Shown here one piece after another: positions 21,652 through 31,856 of a stretch of 64,000 nt of DNA; within the stretch, counting starts at the first letter, position 1, and each line of letters opens with the position of its first letter. Both the position numbers and the translations under genes were made by a program. Where the stretch lies: NCBI RefSeq assembly GCF_030812415.1, contig NZ_JAUSST010000002.1, positions 620,001 through 684,000 on the forward strand, in the 5' to 3' direction. The notes beneath the pieces are model-generated. The model ran no database searches. It saw only the letters and a program-made list of their open reading frames with translations, and had not been told where the DNA came from. This DNA is from Paenibacillus harenae (GTDB lineage Bacteria; Bacillota; Bacilli; Paenibacillales; Paenibacillaceae).

Positions 21652-23376
21652 ATGAAATTATCCATACGCGTAAGGCTTGCGTTACTCGCAGCAGTGCCTC
21701 TTGCACTTTACGTGTTCACAAGCATTTATTTGCTTGACCAGCAGAAAAACAATTTTGAAGAAATGAAACACTCGATTTATGAAACAGCCAGCAAGGCGAA
21801 CACATTGGTTTTGAATGCAGACAGAGACATGTATCAATCTTATACGGCTTATTTGCGAGTGGAATCGGGCACGCTTGATGCAGCGGGCAAGAGTGCGGCC
21901 GGTGAGGAAGTTGCCTCTAACCTGAAGCAAGCAGGTGATCGGATGGCCGAGGCCATTCAGCTTCTGGAGGAGACGGGGATCGGTCATTATACATATGGCG
22001 AAAGCGGGCGTTCGGTAGATGAAATATCCAAGTCGTTCACGGAAAGCTTTGGCAGTTGGTCCAAGCTGATAACGGCAGCGAATGCGGATAACGTCAATCA
22101 ATCCCACAACGATGAGGTCGATAAAGGCTTTATCGACAACCGTAACGGCATCGACGAGATCGGTCAAAATATCGATAAATATGCGGAAATCCACATGACG
22201 GAGATGGATGAGAGTTTGGATCAGAGTCTGCTGACAACCTTTATCGGTATCATCGTCGTAACGATTATAACGATCCTTATGGTTGTCATTACCGTTCGAA
22301 TGATTATGAAGACCGTCTATAATGTCGTATCGAAGACGAAGAGGGTAACGGAATTCGACTTGACGGTCGAGTCTGACGCAAAGTACAGCAAAGACGAGCT
22401 GGGCCAAATCAACCAGTCTGTCGATCAAATGATCGGCATGATGCAGCGGCTTATCAAAGGCATTGTCGCCCATGCGAAGGAAGTTAGCGATTCATCGGCT
22501 CATTTAACGTCGGCTTCCAAAGAATCGGAGGAGGCCGCAAACCATGTTGCCCTCCATATACAAGAAGTGGCGACGGGCTCCGAGGTTCAGGCGCGCGGTT
22601 CGGCCGAAACATCGAAGGCGATCGAGGAAATGACGATCGGCATTCAGCGCATTGCAGAGAACACAGCTACGCTGGCGGAGCATTCAACGTCGACTTCCCA
22701 CCAAGTAGACGATGGAAAAGTAGCGCTCGAACGTCTGATCGAACAGATGCAATCGATCAAATCGGCGATCGAGGATTTGTCCGGAACGATCGTATCGCTG
22801 GAAAACCGGTCCAAACAGATCGGAGCAATCGCGGAAAATATTACGACGTTCTCCAACCAAACGAATATTTTGTCGCTTAATGCATCCATAGAAGCAGCCA
22901 GAGCGGGCGAGCATGGCAAAGGCTTCGCCGTTGTCGCATCGGAGATTCGCAAGCTGGCGGCAAGCTCGCTCGAATCGGCCGACGGCATTCACCAGCTCGT
23001 ATCCGTTACTCGTGCAGAGATCGACGGGGCTTCATCCTATATGGCCGAAACGAAGGAAAGCTTCGAGAAAGGCGCCGAGCGCGTATCCGATATTCGACAA
23101 AACCTGGAAGTAATCGTAGCATCCATCAGCCAAATGACGGAGCAGCTGCATGAGAATTCGGCTATTACCGAGCAAATGTCGGCGAGCTCGCAGCAGGTGA
23201 ACGCTTCGATGGAGCAAGCGTCCGCTACGGCATCCATGAACATGTCGAAGACCGAGCAAGTAGCGGCGGCGACGGAGGAGCAGCTCGCATTGGTTGAGAA
23301 TATCGCTTCCACGGCCGAGCAGCTGTCGGGACTAGTTGACATTTTGAATAACGGGGTAAGCAAATTTAAACTTTAA
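21652..23376 (+). CDS. Methyl-accepting chemotaxis protein
   Basis: A 574-residue transmembrane chemoreceptor. Membrane helix 1 lies at about residues 8-28 ([20 protein letters not shown]). An extracellular four-helix-type sensor domain follows to about 190, then helix 2 ([20 protein letters not shown]), HAMP, and a signalling domain with the hairpin motif [22 protein letters not shown]. The ligand is not evident. GAAGGGGCGGG precedes the ATG. It stands alone between two terminators. Confidence 0.95.
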   Translation: MKLSIRVRLALLAAVPLALYVFTSIYLLDQQKNNFEEMKHSIYETASKANTLVLNADRDMYQSYTAYLRVESGTLDAAGKSAAGEEVASNLKQAGDRMAEAIQLLEETGIGHYTYGESGRSVDEISKSFTESFGSWSKLITAANADNVNQSHNDEVDKGFIDNRNGIDEIGQNIDKYAEIHMTEMDESLDQSLLTTFIGIIVVTIITILMVVITVRMIMKTVYNVVSKTKRVTEFDLTVESDAKYSKDELGQINQSVDQMIGMMQRLIKGIVAHAKEVSDSSAHLTSASKESEEAANHVALHIQEVATGSEVQARGSAETSKAIEEMTIGIQRIAENTATLAEHSTSTSHQVDDGKVALERLIEQMQSIKSAIEDLSGTIVSLENRSKQIGAIAENITTFSNQTNILSLNASIEAARAGEHGKGFAVVASEIRKLAASSLESADGIHQLVSVTRAEIDGASSYMAETKESFEKGAERVSDIRQNLEVIVASISQMTEQLHENSAITEQMSASSQQVNASMEQASATASMNMSKTEQVAAATEEQLALVENIASTAEQLSGLVDILNNGVSKFKL

Positions 23377-23388
23377 TCGTTGATTTTA

Positions 23389-23438
23389 GAGTTGTTCTCG
23401 GCGAACAGAAATACCCGCCGGGACAGCTCTTTTTTTAC
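23389..23438 (+). terminator. Rho-independent terminator after the chemoreceptor gene
   Basis: A stem formed by GAGTTGTTCTCGGCG and CGCCGGGACAGCTC is followed by seven T. Confidence 0.8.
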
Positions 23439-23600
23439 AATTAAAAAGTTATAAAAACTTACCCGAAAAAAGTCGTAACTTTTTGAGCGTGTCCTACGTC
23501 TATCATGTAAGATTAGAATTATGAAAGTCTTGCCAATTGTTTTCAATGCTTTCGGGGATATGGGCTTCAGACTTACGAGGGGGAGGTATGATTAACGCAA

Positions 23601-24335
23601 ATGGCAATTTCTAAGGAAGCAGAACAAGACGTACAGCAGCAATCCGCTTTAAGCGACGACCAACCGAGGAAACTGCTAACCGTGAACCAGGTTGAGCGTG
23701 AGTTCCAAGTTGGAGGTACGCCGCTGCGCGTGTTGAAGGGAATCAACATGGAGCTGAAAGAACGGGAGCTTGTCATGCTAAGGGGCAGATCCGGCTCCGG
23801 CAAAACCACATTATTGAACAGCCTAGGCGGTCTCGATACGCCGAGCTCTGGTGAAATATGGTTTAATGGCCTGCCCTTCCATAGTATGAGCGACGATGAA
23901 CGAACACTCGTGAGACGCAAGCATATGGGCTTTATTTTCCAAGCGTTCGCACTAATGCCTCTGTTGTCGGCGTGGGAGAATGTCGAATTGTCGCTTAGAA
24001 TGGCAGGCACGGGACGCTCGGAGTGGAAAGAACGGGTAACCCACTGTCTGGAACTCGTCGGACTTGAGAAGCGGATGCATCATCGGCCTTTCGAGCTATC
24101 GGGCGGAGAGCAGCAGCGTGTCGCGATTGCGAAGGCGATTGCCCATAAGCCGATGCTTCTGCTTGCCGACGAGCCGACGGCTGAGCTCGATTCCGGGATG
24201 TCCGCGCAAATTATGGCCGTCTTTCAAAACATTATCCGCACTGAACATGTCACGATATGTATGACTACACATGATCCTACGATTTTGGAGGTTGCCGACC
24301 ATGTCTACGAAATGGTTGACGGTAAGTTTGTTTAA
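23601..24335 (+). CDS. ABC transporter ATP-binding protein, MacB/LolD type
   Basis: A 244-residue nucleotide-binding subunit. Walker A is RGRSGSGKTTLLN, the signature is LSGGEQQRVAIAKAIA, and Walker B is MLLLADEPTAEL. In this family the ATPase works with FtsX-like permeases as a mechanotransducer or exporter. Gene context supports this: a periplasmic-adaptor-like lipoprotein overlaps its 3' end by 35 bases and an FtsX-like permease follows. The GGGAGG box is 14 bases from the ATG, somewhat far. Confidence 0.92.
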   Translation: MAISKEAEQDVQQQSALSDDQPRKLLTVNQVEREFQVGGTPLRVLKGINMELKERELVMLRGRSGSGKTTLLNSLGGLDTPSSGEIWFNGLPFHSMSDDERTLVRRKHMGFIFQAFALMPLLSAWENVELSLRMAGTGRSEWKERVTHCLELVGLEKRMHHRPFELSGGEQQRVAIAKAIAHKPMLLLADEPTAELDSGMSAQIMAVFQNIIRTEHVTICMTTHDPTILEVADHVYEMVDGKFV

Positions 24336-25365
24336 GCGGTCCGTCATTGCTTTAATGAGTGTATCTTTAGTATTTGCGAGCGGCTGTTCGCTGCTGCCGA
24401 AGGAGCCGGAAGAGGAAGTGCTGCCGGAGATCGCGCCCGCGCAGATATCCAAGAAACCGGAGTACGAGGTTACGACGGCTACGCTGGAGACGAAAGTGCA
24501 GGTTATCGGCAAGCTGATTTCTTTGAAGGAAGAGACCTTATTTTTCACATTGGATAACAAAAACCTGAAAGAACTATACATCAAGGTTGGCGATACCGTG
24601 GAGGCGGGGCAAGTCATCGGCGAGCTGGACGTCGATGAGTTGACGAAGTCGCTCCGCATGGAACGCTTAAGCTTCAAGAAAGAAGAAATCGCCATGAAGG
24701 AATTGCTGCGCGATCGCGATGAGATGGATCCGACGGATTTCGAAGAGAGACAAATCGCGTTCGAGGAGAAGAGACAGAAGCTCGTCGATATGGAAGAAGA
24801 AATCGCCAAAGCGACGCTGGTTGCCCCTTTCACGGGCACGATCGTCACCTTGAATGTTCAGAAGGGCGACCTGATCAAAGCGTATGCGCCGATCGCGATC
24901 GTAGCCGACACGGCCCAGATTACCGCTGCCGCGAAGCTGTCGAAGACCGAGCTGGAGAAGGTCGCGCCGGGTATGGAAGCGGTCGTCAATATGAACAGCA
25001 TCGGTACGTTCAAAGGCAAAGTCAAGACGCTGCCGATCAAAGCCGAGGATCCGAACAATGGCGGCGGACAGCCGGGCGAACCGAAGCCCGAAAGGCCGGA
25101 AGACTTCTTGATCGTCTCGGTAACGGATATGCCCAAAGGGTTGAACAGGGGAGCTCCGATATCGATCAGCATCATTACGAGCCGAACGGAAAACGCGATC
25201 GTGATTCCTCCATCCGCGCTTCGTTCGATCGGTTCGCGCACGTATGTGCAAGTCGTTGACGCCGAAGGAAAGCGTGAAGTCGACGTTGAGGTTGGACAGC
25301 AGACGGCTACCCAGATCGAAATCCTGCAAGGTCTAACACCGGGGCAGAAAGTCGTAGGTCGATAG
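24301..25365 (+). CDS. HlyD/MFP-type adaptor lipoprotein of the ABC system
   Basis: A 354-residue lipoprotein. The signal peptide ends in FASGCS, so Cys would be lipidated. A lipoyl-like split domain follows (VGDTVEAGQVIGELDVDEL ... LVAPFTGTIVTLNVQKGD) with a coiled-coil hairpin between, then a beta-barrel region. This is the adaptor part of a MacAB-like machine, anchored outside the cytoplasmic membrane. ATG 24301 is preferred to 24271 because GGAGG sits 9 bases upstream. Confidence 0.9.
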   Translation: MSTKWLTVSLFKRSVIALMSVSLVFASGCSLLPKEPEEEVLPEIAPAQISKKPEYEVTTATLETKVQVIGKLISLKEETLFFTLDNKNLKELYIKVGDTVEAGQVIGELDVDELTKSLRMERLSFKKEEIAMKELLRDRDEMDPTDFEERQIAFEEKRQKLVDMEEEIAKATLVAPFTGTIVTLNVQKGDLIKAYAPIAIVADTAQITAAAKLSKTELEKVAPGMEAVVNMNSIGTFKGKVKTLPIKAEDPNNGGGQPGEPKPERPEDFLIVSVTDMPKGLNRGAPISISIITSRTENAIVIPPSALRSIGSRTYVQVVDAEGKREVDVEVGQQTATQIEILQGLTPGQKVVGR

Positions 25366-25368
25366 CCG

Positions 25369-28320
25369 ATGGGGATTCCGTTGTTTCGTTTTTTGTTCCG
25401 CAAAATGTGGAACACGCGCTGGCTTACGTTAAGCACGCTGGCGGGGCTGACTTTGGCGGTCGCTTTCGCGACCAGTATACCGATGTATGCGGACGGCGCG
25501 CTTAAGCGAGTCGTTGCCGATTCGCTGCAGGAGAAGAGCTCAGGCCTCCCGGCCGGATCATTGCTCATGCGGTATCAATCACCCTCAGGCGGAAAAACGG
25601 ATTTAGCGGCGTTATCGGAGCTGGAACGTTATATTAAAGAAGATGTGCCTAAGGACATCGGATTCCGGTTCGGTACATACGTAACCGGCTATTCCATTCG
25701 CAGCGGAGACGTCGTTCCGGAAGATCCGACCAAGGTCGATGCGGGACGCAATCGTCAGCTTACGATTATGACGATGTCCGAGCTGGAGTCGAAGGCTGAG
25801 TTGACGCAAGGGAGATGGTACACGAATAGCGCGGGCGACGGAGAGATATTGGAAGCCGTCATGCTCGAGGAAGCGATGTACCGCAATGATGTACATATCG
25901 GAGATGTATTCGAATATCCGGTATTCGGCGGTCTGGACCTGACGCTGCGGGTGAAGATCGTAGGGGCGGTTAAGCCGCTGCTCGATACGGATCCATATTG
26001 GTATCAAGGCATGGAAGGCTTACTGAATACGTTCCAAATTAGCGAGCAGGCATTTACGAAGACGCTGCTGGAGAAGCATGGCATTCCCCTTCACAACGCA
26101 AGCTGGTATTACGCCTTCGATTTGTCGGAGATTCAGACGAGTCAGCTCTCGCCGCTTGGCAGGACGCTGGACCGATTGAATATTGAGCTGTATCAGCGGT
26201 TGAAGGATACAAGGGTCGATATTTCCTTTGCCTCCACGCTGACGGAATTCAAGAAGCAGAGCTTGCAGCTTCAGACGCTGTTATTCACGCTCGCCGCGCC
26301 GATGCTTGCCATGGTCTTTTTCTTCATTGCAATGAACGCTCGCCAATCGCTGGATAAGCAGCGAAGCGACATCGCGGTTCTACGAAGCCGCGGGGCGGGA
26401 ACGAAGCAGATTATATGGATCTACCTGCTCGAGGGGCTTATTCTCGGAGGGCTCTCGCTCGCAGCCGGACCGTTCATGGGCTGGTTCATGGCGAAGAGCA
26501 TCGGTTCGGCGAACGGATTCCTGTCCTTCGTCAGCCGCAAGTCGATTCCGGTCGGCTTCTCTACAGAGGCGATTATCGCCGGCGCCGCCGCCGTGTTGAT
26601 CGCGATATTGGCAACGGTCATACCGGCAGTCATTTATGCTCGATCCTCTATCGTTAATTACAAGCAGCAGCTTGCGCGCTCCGATCGTCAGCCTGTATGG
26701 CAGCGGTGGTTCCTTGATGTGCTGCTGCTCGGCCTGGCCGGCTACGGCTGGTATATGTTCAATGAACGCCAGATGCTGACGTTCCAGACCGGCATGACGA
26801 CGGATCAGCTTAATGTACAGCCGTTCTTGTTCTTCGTGCCAGCGCTAGCCATATTCGCTCTAGGGCTATTCTGCTTGCGGCTGTTCCCTTGGCTGCTTAA
26901 GCTGTTCAATTGGCTCGGACGCAAGTTCCTGCCCGTACCGATTTATTTGACGCTGACTCAGCTGTCGCGTTCATCCAAAGGGTATTATCCGCTCATGATT
27001 TTACTCGTTCTTACGCTAGGGCTTGGCGTTTACAATGCTTCGGCAGCTAGAACGATCGATCTCAACTCCACCGAGCGCACGCTTTACAAGTACGGTTCCG
27101 ATGTTATTATCCAGACCGTCTGGGAAGGAACGACCGAGGTTACGACCTCGGGCGGAAATAACGGCGGCGGCGGTAATGGCGGAGGCAATGGCGGCGGTGG
27201 CGGCAACGGAGGCGGAGGTAACGGAGGTAACGGAGGTAACGGAGGTAACGGAGGTAACGGAGGTAACGGAGGCGGCGGAGGCGGTGGAGGCGGTGGTGGC
27301 GTACAGACGACACCTACGCGAACGTTATACAGCGAGCCGCCGTTCGAGCTGTTCCGCAAGCTGGAAGGCGTAGAAGCCGCCGCGCGCGTCATGCAGACGA
27401 AAGGCAATATCGTTGTTTCCGGCAAGTCGATAGGCCAAGGTACGGTCATGGGCATCGACAATGTCGATTTCTCGAAGGTGGCTTGGTTCCGGGACGATCT
27501 GTTCCCGGTGCATCCGTACCATTACTTGAACAACTTGGGTAAATTCGAGCATGCAGCGCTTATTCCGTCAGGCGTAGCGGAGCAATATCAGCTGAAGCTG
27601 GGCGATATCGTATCCGTCGGCTTCACGGACGGCATGCTGGAATTTACTGTAGCGGGCATTATTCCGTATTGGCCTACGCAATATCCGGACAAATCGCCGT
27701 TTGTCATCGCGAATTTGGATTATATTTACGATCAATTGCCGCTCATCCCTTACGAGGTGTGGCTGAAGATGAAGCCGGATGCGAAGGTTGCACCGATCAT
27801 GGCATCGCTCCAGAAGGAAGGCGTCGGGCTTGCATCCGTCAAGGACGTGCGCACGGAGCTCATTGCGCAATCGAAGCTGCCGACAAGGGGCGGCGTATTC
27901 GGGATATTGAGCTTAGGCTTCCTCGTCTCCGTTATCATTACGCTCGCTGGCTATATTCTTTATTGGTTCTTTAACCTATCGGGCCGCGTCGTACAATTCG
28001 GCGTGCTTCGCGCAATGGGGTTGTCGCGCAAGCAGTTGACGGGAATGCTTCTGCTGGAGCAAATCTTTACGGCAGGTCTAGCAATAGGTCTTGGCGTACT
28101 AATCGGCAAGTCGGTCAGCTTGCTCTTCCTGCCATTCCTGCAAACAACCGAGAACGTCGCCGAAACGGTTCCGCCGTTCCGCGTTATTTTCAACTCGGGC
28201 GATACGAACCAGCTCTATTTTGTCGTCGGATTCATGATGTTGATCGGCGCTATGCTGCTGTTCCTCCATATCCGCAGACTAAGAGTGCATCAAGCGGTGA
28301 AAATGGGAGAGGAGCGCTAA
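25369..28320 (+). CDS. FtsX-like ABC permease with a Gly/Asn-rich insertion
   Basis: A 983-residue permease. The first membrane helix is near residues 15-35. A large extracytoplasmic region follows, then helix groups near 310-440 (MVFFFIAMNARQSLD, FtsX-like), further helices near 445-560, and a second FtsX module near the C-terminus (VSVIITLAGYILYWFF ... LRAMGLSRKQL). Residues about 598-644 are a tract of Gly and Asn, partly encoded by six perfect copies of a 9-base unit at 27,214-27,267. The transported or sensed molecule is unknown. Starts 3 bases after the adaptor gene. Confidence 0.9.
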   Translation: MGIPLFRFLFRKMWNTRWLTLSTLAGLTLAVAFATSIPMYADGALKRVVADSLQEKSSGLPAGSLLMRYQSPSGGKTDLAALSELERYIKEDVPKDIGFRFGTYVTGYSIRSGDVVPEDPTKVDAGRNRQLTIMTMSELESKAELTQGRWYTNSAGDGEILEAVMLEEAMYRNDVHIGDVFEYPVFGGLDLTLRVKIVGAVKPLLDTDPYWYQGMEGLLNTFQISEQAFTKTLLEKHGIPLHNASWYYAFDLSEIQTSQLSPLGRTLDRLNIELYQRLKDTRVDISFASTLTEFKKQSLQLQTLLFTLAAPMLAMVFFFIAMNARQSLDKQRSDIAVLRSRGAGTKQIIWIYLLEGLILGGLSLAAGPFMGWFMAKSIGSANGFLSFVSRKSIPVGFSTEAIIAGAAAVLIAILATVIPAVIYARSSIVNYKQQLARSDRQPVWQRWFLDVLLLGLAGYGWYMFNERQMLTFQTGMTTDQLNVQPFLFFVPALAIFALGLFCLRLFPWLLKLFNWLGRKFLPVPIYLTLTQLSRSSKGYYPLMILLVLTLGLGVYNASAARTIDLNSTERTLYKYGSDVIIQTVWEGTTEVTTSGGNNGGGGNGGGNGGGGGNGGGGNGGNGGNGGNGGNGGNGGGGGGGGGGGVQTTPTRTLYSEPPFELFRKLEGVEAAARVMQTKGNIVVSGKSIGQGTVMGIDNVDFSKVAWFRDDLFPVHPYHYLNNLGKFEHAALIPSGVAEQYQLKLGDIVSVGFTDGMLEFTVAGIIPYWPTQYPDKSPFVIANLDYIYDQLPLIPYEVWLKMKPDAKVAPIMASLQKEGVGLASVKDVRTELIAQSKLPTRGGVFGILSLGFLVSVIITLAGYILYWFFNLSGRVVQFGVLRAMGLSRKQLTGMLLLEQIFTAGLAIGLGVLIGKSVSLLFLPFLQTTENVAETVPPFRVIFNSGDTNQLYFVVGFMMLIGAMLLFLHIRRLRVHQAVKMGEER
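27214..27267 (+). repeat. Six tandem copies of GGAGGTAAC inside the permease gene
   Basis: Six exact 9-base repeats encode Gly-Gly-Asn units. They are in frame, so copy-number change would alter linker length without breaking the protein. Further imperfect GGCGGN repeats flank them. Confidence 0.95.
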
Positions 28321-28323
28321 GCG

Positions 28324-29211
28324 ATGATCGATTGCGAAGGACTGGTCAAAATTTACAAAACGGACGATCTCGAGGTCGTCGCGCTGCAAGGCTTGAACCT
28401 GAAGGTGGAAGACGGAGAGCTGATGGCGATTATCGGCAACAGCGGCAGCGGCAAATCAACGCTGCTGAACATATTGGGCGGACTTGACCGCCCCTCCGCC
28501 GGCCAGGTAAAGGTAGGGCCTTGGGATCTGCTTAAGATTACGGAAGAAGAGACGGTGCAATACAAGCGGGAGACGGTCGGCTTTATCTGGCAAAATAATG
28601 CCCGCAACTTGCTGCCCTACCTATCCGCGCTAGAGAACGTTGAGATGCCGATGATGCTCTCGGGCAAGGTTGACCGCGCCTATGCGAAGCAACTGCTTGA
28701 TTGGGTAGGTCTCAAGGATCGCATGCATAACAAGCTGCATCAGCTATCCGGGGGAGAGCAGCAGAGGGTTGCGATAGCTATCTCGTTGTCCAACCGTCCG
28801 AAGCTGCTGCTGGCCGATGAGCCGACAGGCTCGGTAGACACCACAACCTCGGATATGATTATGGGGATATTCCGGCGGCTCAATCGAGAGATTGGCATTA
28901 CCGTCGTGATTGTAACGCATGACTTGACGCTGGCTGGCAAGGTTGACCGTGTCGTCGCTATCCGTGATGGTCTCACAAGCACGGAATTTATTAAACGCAA
29001 TCCGAATATCACTCTAGGTGGAGGTGAGGCAGAGCTTCCGGCAGCAAGCGGGCTGCAGACGGTACATGAAGCGTATGTCGTTGTAGACCGTGTCGGACGT
29101 TTGCAAGTGCCAAAAGAATATTTATCGGCCTTAAGCATTAAAGACAAAGCAACGATGGAGTTTGACGGTGAGCGGATTATTATTACTCCGCCTAAATCAT
29201 TGGGGGGTTAA
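28324..29211 (+). CDS. Second ABC transporter ATP-binding protein of the cluster
   Basis: A 295-residue ATPase with Walker A GNSGSGKSTLLN, signature LSGGEQQRVAIAISLS and Walker B LLLADEPTGSVD. The C-terminal extension (about residues 225-295, ending in DGERIIITPPKSLGG) resembles a short regulatory tail. It starts 4 bases after the permease stop. Two different ATPases for one permease gene suggests a heterodimeric motor, an inference only. Confidence 0.92.
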   Translation: MIDCEGLVKIYKTDDLEVVALQGLNLKVEDGELMAIIGNSGSGKSTLLNILGGLDRPSAGQVKVGPWDLLKITEEETVQYKRETVGFIWQNNARNLLPYLSALENVEMPMMLSGKVDRAYAKQLLDWVGLKDRMHNKLHQLSGGEQQRVAIAISLSNRPKLLLADEPTGSVDTTTSDMIMGIFRRLNREIGITVVIVTHDLTLAGKVDRVVAIRDGLTSTEFIKRNPNITLGGGEAELPAASGLQTVHEAYVVVDRVGRLQVPKEYLSALSIKDKATMEFDGERIIITPPKSLGG

Positions 29212-29217
29212 AATCGG

Positions 29218-30729
29218 ATGAATAACAACTGGTTTGCAAAATTGCGTTTGCGTAAGATGGTTGGGGTAACCTTATCTCTTGTCATGCTTGTCGGCGTCCT
29301 GGCCGCTTGCAGCGGCGGTTCGGAAAAGGCAGCGGAGAAAACGGTGCTTCGTATCGGCGTTATGTACGGCGGGTCTGATAATGAGCCTTATATGCGTCAA
29401 CAATACACGGATATGTTCGAGATGATGAATCCGAACGTAACGTTCGAAATCGTCGGCGCAATCAACTACGACGATCAACGCTTCGAAACGCAGGATTCTA
29501 CGAAGCCGGTAACAGACCAACCGGATACGTATGAGAAAGTAAAAGAACTGTTGACCGGTCAGAATCCGGTTGACGTCATGATCTTCGACTACAATCTGCT
29601 CCGCCGTCTAACGCAGGATAATCTGCTTCAGCAGCTTGATCCGCTCATTCAACAGGACAAATTCGACCTGACGGACTACGTTTCGACTGTTATTGACGGG
29701 ATCAAAGCAGCCGGCGACAACAATATTTATGCGCTGACGCCAACGTTCAGCTCTTCGGCACTCTTTTATAATAAAAAGCTGTTCACGGATGCAGGCGTAA
29801 CACCGCCAACCGACAAGATGCAATGGTCCGAGATTTTGTCTCTTGCTCGCCAAGTGGCGAAAGGCGAAGGCGAAGCCCGCAATTTCGGCTTCTCGTTCAA
29901 CCGTTATTCGAATGACGGATTCAGCGACACGCAAACGTACGCTCAAGCGCTTCAATTGAAAATGTGGGATGACAAAGCGGAGAAAATGCTCGTCAACAGC
30001 GATCAATGGGCAGAAGTATGGCAAACGGTTGCCGATCTGTACAATGAAAAGATCGTTCCGACGCAAGAGTTCATCCAACAAATGAACGAAAAGGTAAGCG
30101 CAGAAGGCGGCAACGATCCATTCTATGGCGATCTGTTCATCAAAGGCAGAGTAGCCATGACGATTGGCGAGTACTACTATATCAATGAATTGAAGAAAGC
30201 AGCGGACAACGCAACGAAAATCAAAGATTTCGTGCCTGTCGATTGGGATGTCGTTACCGTTCCGACGTTCCCCGGCAACCCTGAGGTCGGAGGCAACATC
30301 TACCTCAGCTCGCTAATGGGTATTAACGCGAAAGCGCAAAACCCTGATGGCGCATGGGATTTCATTAAGTTCTCCAACGGCAAGGAATGGGCTAAGCTGA
30401 AGTCGAGAAGCTTGTACGAGATGGTTGCGCGCAAAGAGTTCCTGACGCCGATTGGCGGATTGCAGTACAACATGGACGCGTTCACGACGCTTAAACCGCT
30501 TCCTCCTTTAAGCTCCGACCAGGAGAAGATTTACCGCGAGAAACCGGGCATCTGGGAAGCTCAATCCCCTGGTTATGAATTGTTCCAAAAAGTGCTTACC
30601 GGGGATATGACGGTCAAGGAAGCGCTTGCCGAGTGGGAGACGCGAGGCAACGCTACGTTAGAGAAGCTGAAGACGGATCCTACCGGCGGCATGGATGACG
30701 GCGGCGGAATTGTAAAACCGTTTGGTTAA
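29218..30729 (+). CDS. Extracellular solute-binding lipoprotein, family 1
   Basis: A 503-residue protein with a lipoprotein signal peptide (VMLVGVLAACSGG). The two-lobed periplasmic-binding-protein pattern is visible (FSSSALFYNKKLFTDAGVTPP ... FIKGRVAMTIGEYYY ... GINAKAQNPDGAWDFIKF), typical of sugar- or oligosaccharide-binding components. It follows the second ATPase by 6 bases and is likely co-transcribed. No MalFG-type permeases are nearby, so its partner is not obvious. Confidence 0.9.
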   Translation: MNNNWFAKLRLRKMVGVTLSLVMLVGVLAACSGGSEKAAEKTVLRIGVMYGGSDNEPYMRQQYTDMFEMMNPNVTFEIVGAINYDDQRFETQDSTKPVTDQPDTYEKVKELLTGQNPVDVMIFDYNLLRRLTQDNLLQQLDPLIQQDKFDLTDYVSTVIDGIKAAGDNNIYALTPTFSSSALFYNKKLFTDAGVTPPTDKMQWSEILSLARQVAKGEGEARNFGFSFNRYSNDGFSDTQTYAQALQLKMWDDKAEKMLVNSDQWAEVWQTVADLYNEKIVPTQEFIQQMNEKVSAEGGNDPFYGDLFIKGRVAMTIGEYYYINELKKAADNATKIKDFVPVDWDVVTVPTFPGNPEVGGNIYLSSLMGINAKAQNPDGAWDFIKFSNGKEWAKLKSRSLYEMVARKEFLTPIGGLQYNMDAFTTLKPLPPLSSDQEKIYREKPGIWEAQSPGYELFQKVLTGDMTVKEALAEWETRGNATLEKLKTDPTGGMDDGGGIVKPFG

Positions 30730-30747
30730 GGAATAAAATGACAGAAA

Positions 30748-30792
30748 AGAAGCCTGCTCGCGACGAAATGTCGTGTGCGGGCTTCTTTATTT
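30748..30792. terminator. Terminator between convergent genes
   Basis: A GAAGCCTGC/GCGGGCTTC stem with an inner CGACGAAATGTCG hairpin is followed by TTTATTT. It can serve the solute-binding gene on the plus strand and partly the minus-strand gene. Confidence 0.8.
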
Positions 30793-30795
30793 CGA

Positions 30796-31311
30796 TCAAG
30801 GTTTCTTTAACTCAAACGTTCGATGCTCTTTCCATGTCCCTTTCTCCGATTGCTGGAGTAAGATAATCCGGTCTATCGTCGAGGTCAGGTTCACCTTGTT
30901 CAACCGCCAATTACTGTACAAATCATAGATCTCATCGGCCGTTAATTGCTGGGCTAGCGTGACATGAGGCGTGTAAACGTATCTCTGAGCTTCCAGTGCT
31001 AGCGGACCCGTGCATATACTCTGATGAAGCCGCACCATCGGAGAAGGGTCTTCTAACGCCATATAAAGCACATGGCTGACCGGGAAGAAGGAAGATACCC
31101 GATTGAACGTAATCGTAAAGGGTGATAAAGCGTTGGATACTGCCTCCAAATGGGTGATTGCAGCAGAGAGCTTCTCTTCTGCCCAGGGCTCTGCTTCCCT
31201 GACGGTCATATGGGCGGGAATGAGCGCATGATGGGGGTCATGCCTAATTCGAAGTCGATCAGCCGCTTCTTGTACCTTTTTATCGGGAAAAACAGCAATG
31301 CCGTATTTCAT
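30796..31311 (-). CDS. YjcG-family 2H phosphoesterase-like protein
   Basis: A 171-residue protein of the 2H phosphoesterase/LigT fold. Two His-x-Thr motifs are present, HMTVRE near residue 36 and HVTLAQ near 116. Members act on 2',3'-cyclic or 2'-5' phosphodiester bonds; the substrate of the YjcG branch is unknown. The second of two nearby ATG codons (31,311) is chosen because AGGAGG is 9 bases upstream, which gives the family's usual length. Confidence 0.9.
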   Translation of the reverse strand: MKYGIAVFPDKKVQEAADRLRIRHDPHHALIPAHMTVREAEPWAEEKLSAAITHLEAVSNALSPFTITFNRVSSFFPVSHVLYMALEDPSPMVRLHQSICTGPLALEAQRYVYTPHVTLAQQLTADEIYDLYSNWRLNKVNLTSTIDRIILLQQSEKGTWKEHRTFELKKP

Positions 31312-31459
31312 GTCCATCAGCCTCCTGAAGGTTCTTATGATTCAAGTATACCCGATTGTTCGGAAAGATAAGAATTTCCGATTTTGGGGTATTCTATGGC
31401 TACGGGCAGGTTTGCAGAAGCAGAGACTAGAGCATTTCGAACAGCAGGAGGTATTCAAT

Positions 31460-31624
31460 ATGAGATGGGTATACTGGGTGCGATTGTACGAGACGAAATT
31501 TCAAGCCGGATGCCTTGTGAGGCGCATGGAAAACGATTGGTGGGTATACGGCTATGACTGTCCGCGCGAAGTAGAGGTATTCAAATCGCGCAAGGGCCGG
31601 TACGGGGTCCGGTTCATGCCATGA
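31460..31624 (+). CDS. Small hypothetical protein, 54 residues
   Basis: The product is rich in aromatic and basic residues (MRWVYWVRLYETKFQAG ... DNWWVYGYD-like). It has a good AGGAGG box 8 bases upstream of the ATG. I do not recognise the family. An open frame continues upstream to 31,298 but without a ribosome binding site. It may be a real small gene between the 2H gene and the tRNA cluster. Confidence 0.6.
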   Translation: MRWVYWVRLYETKFQAGCLVRRMENDWWVYGYDCPREVEVFKSRKGRYGVRFMP

Positions 31625-31664
31625 AGCATAAGAACATAATCGGAAGAAAAATAGAATATTTTGC

Positions 31665-31694
31665 TTGACTTTAAACATGCATCTATAGTATATT
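31665..31694 (+). promoter_or_regulatory. Sigma-A-type promoter of the tRNA cluster
   Basis: TTGACT and TATATT are separated by 18 bases, about 50 bases before the first tRNA gene. Confidence 0.65.
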
Positions 31695-31743
31695 AATTGA
31701 TGTCGCCATTTCAAAAAAAGCTTCAAATCAAATGGAATTACGT

Positions 31744-31820
<77 letters not shown>

Positions 31821-31856
31821 ACCTTTCGAATGTCAACGTCAACCGGCGTTTTTCGA

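Noticed and set aside
27023..27461. Out-of-frame readings of the Gly/Asn repeat (poly-TEV and poly-Pro proteins)
   Set aside because: They are shadows of the tandem repeat within the permease gene.
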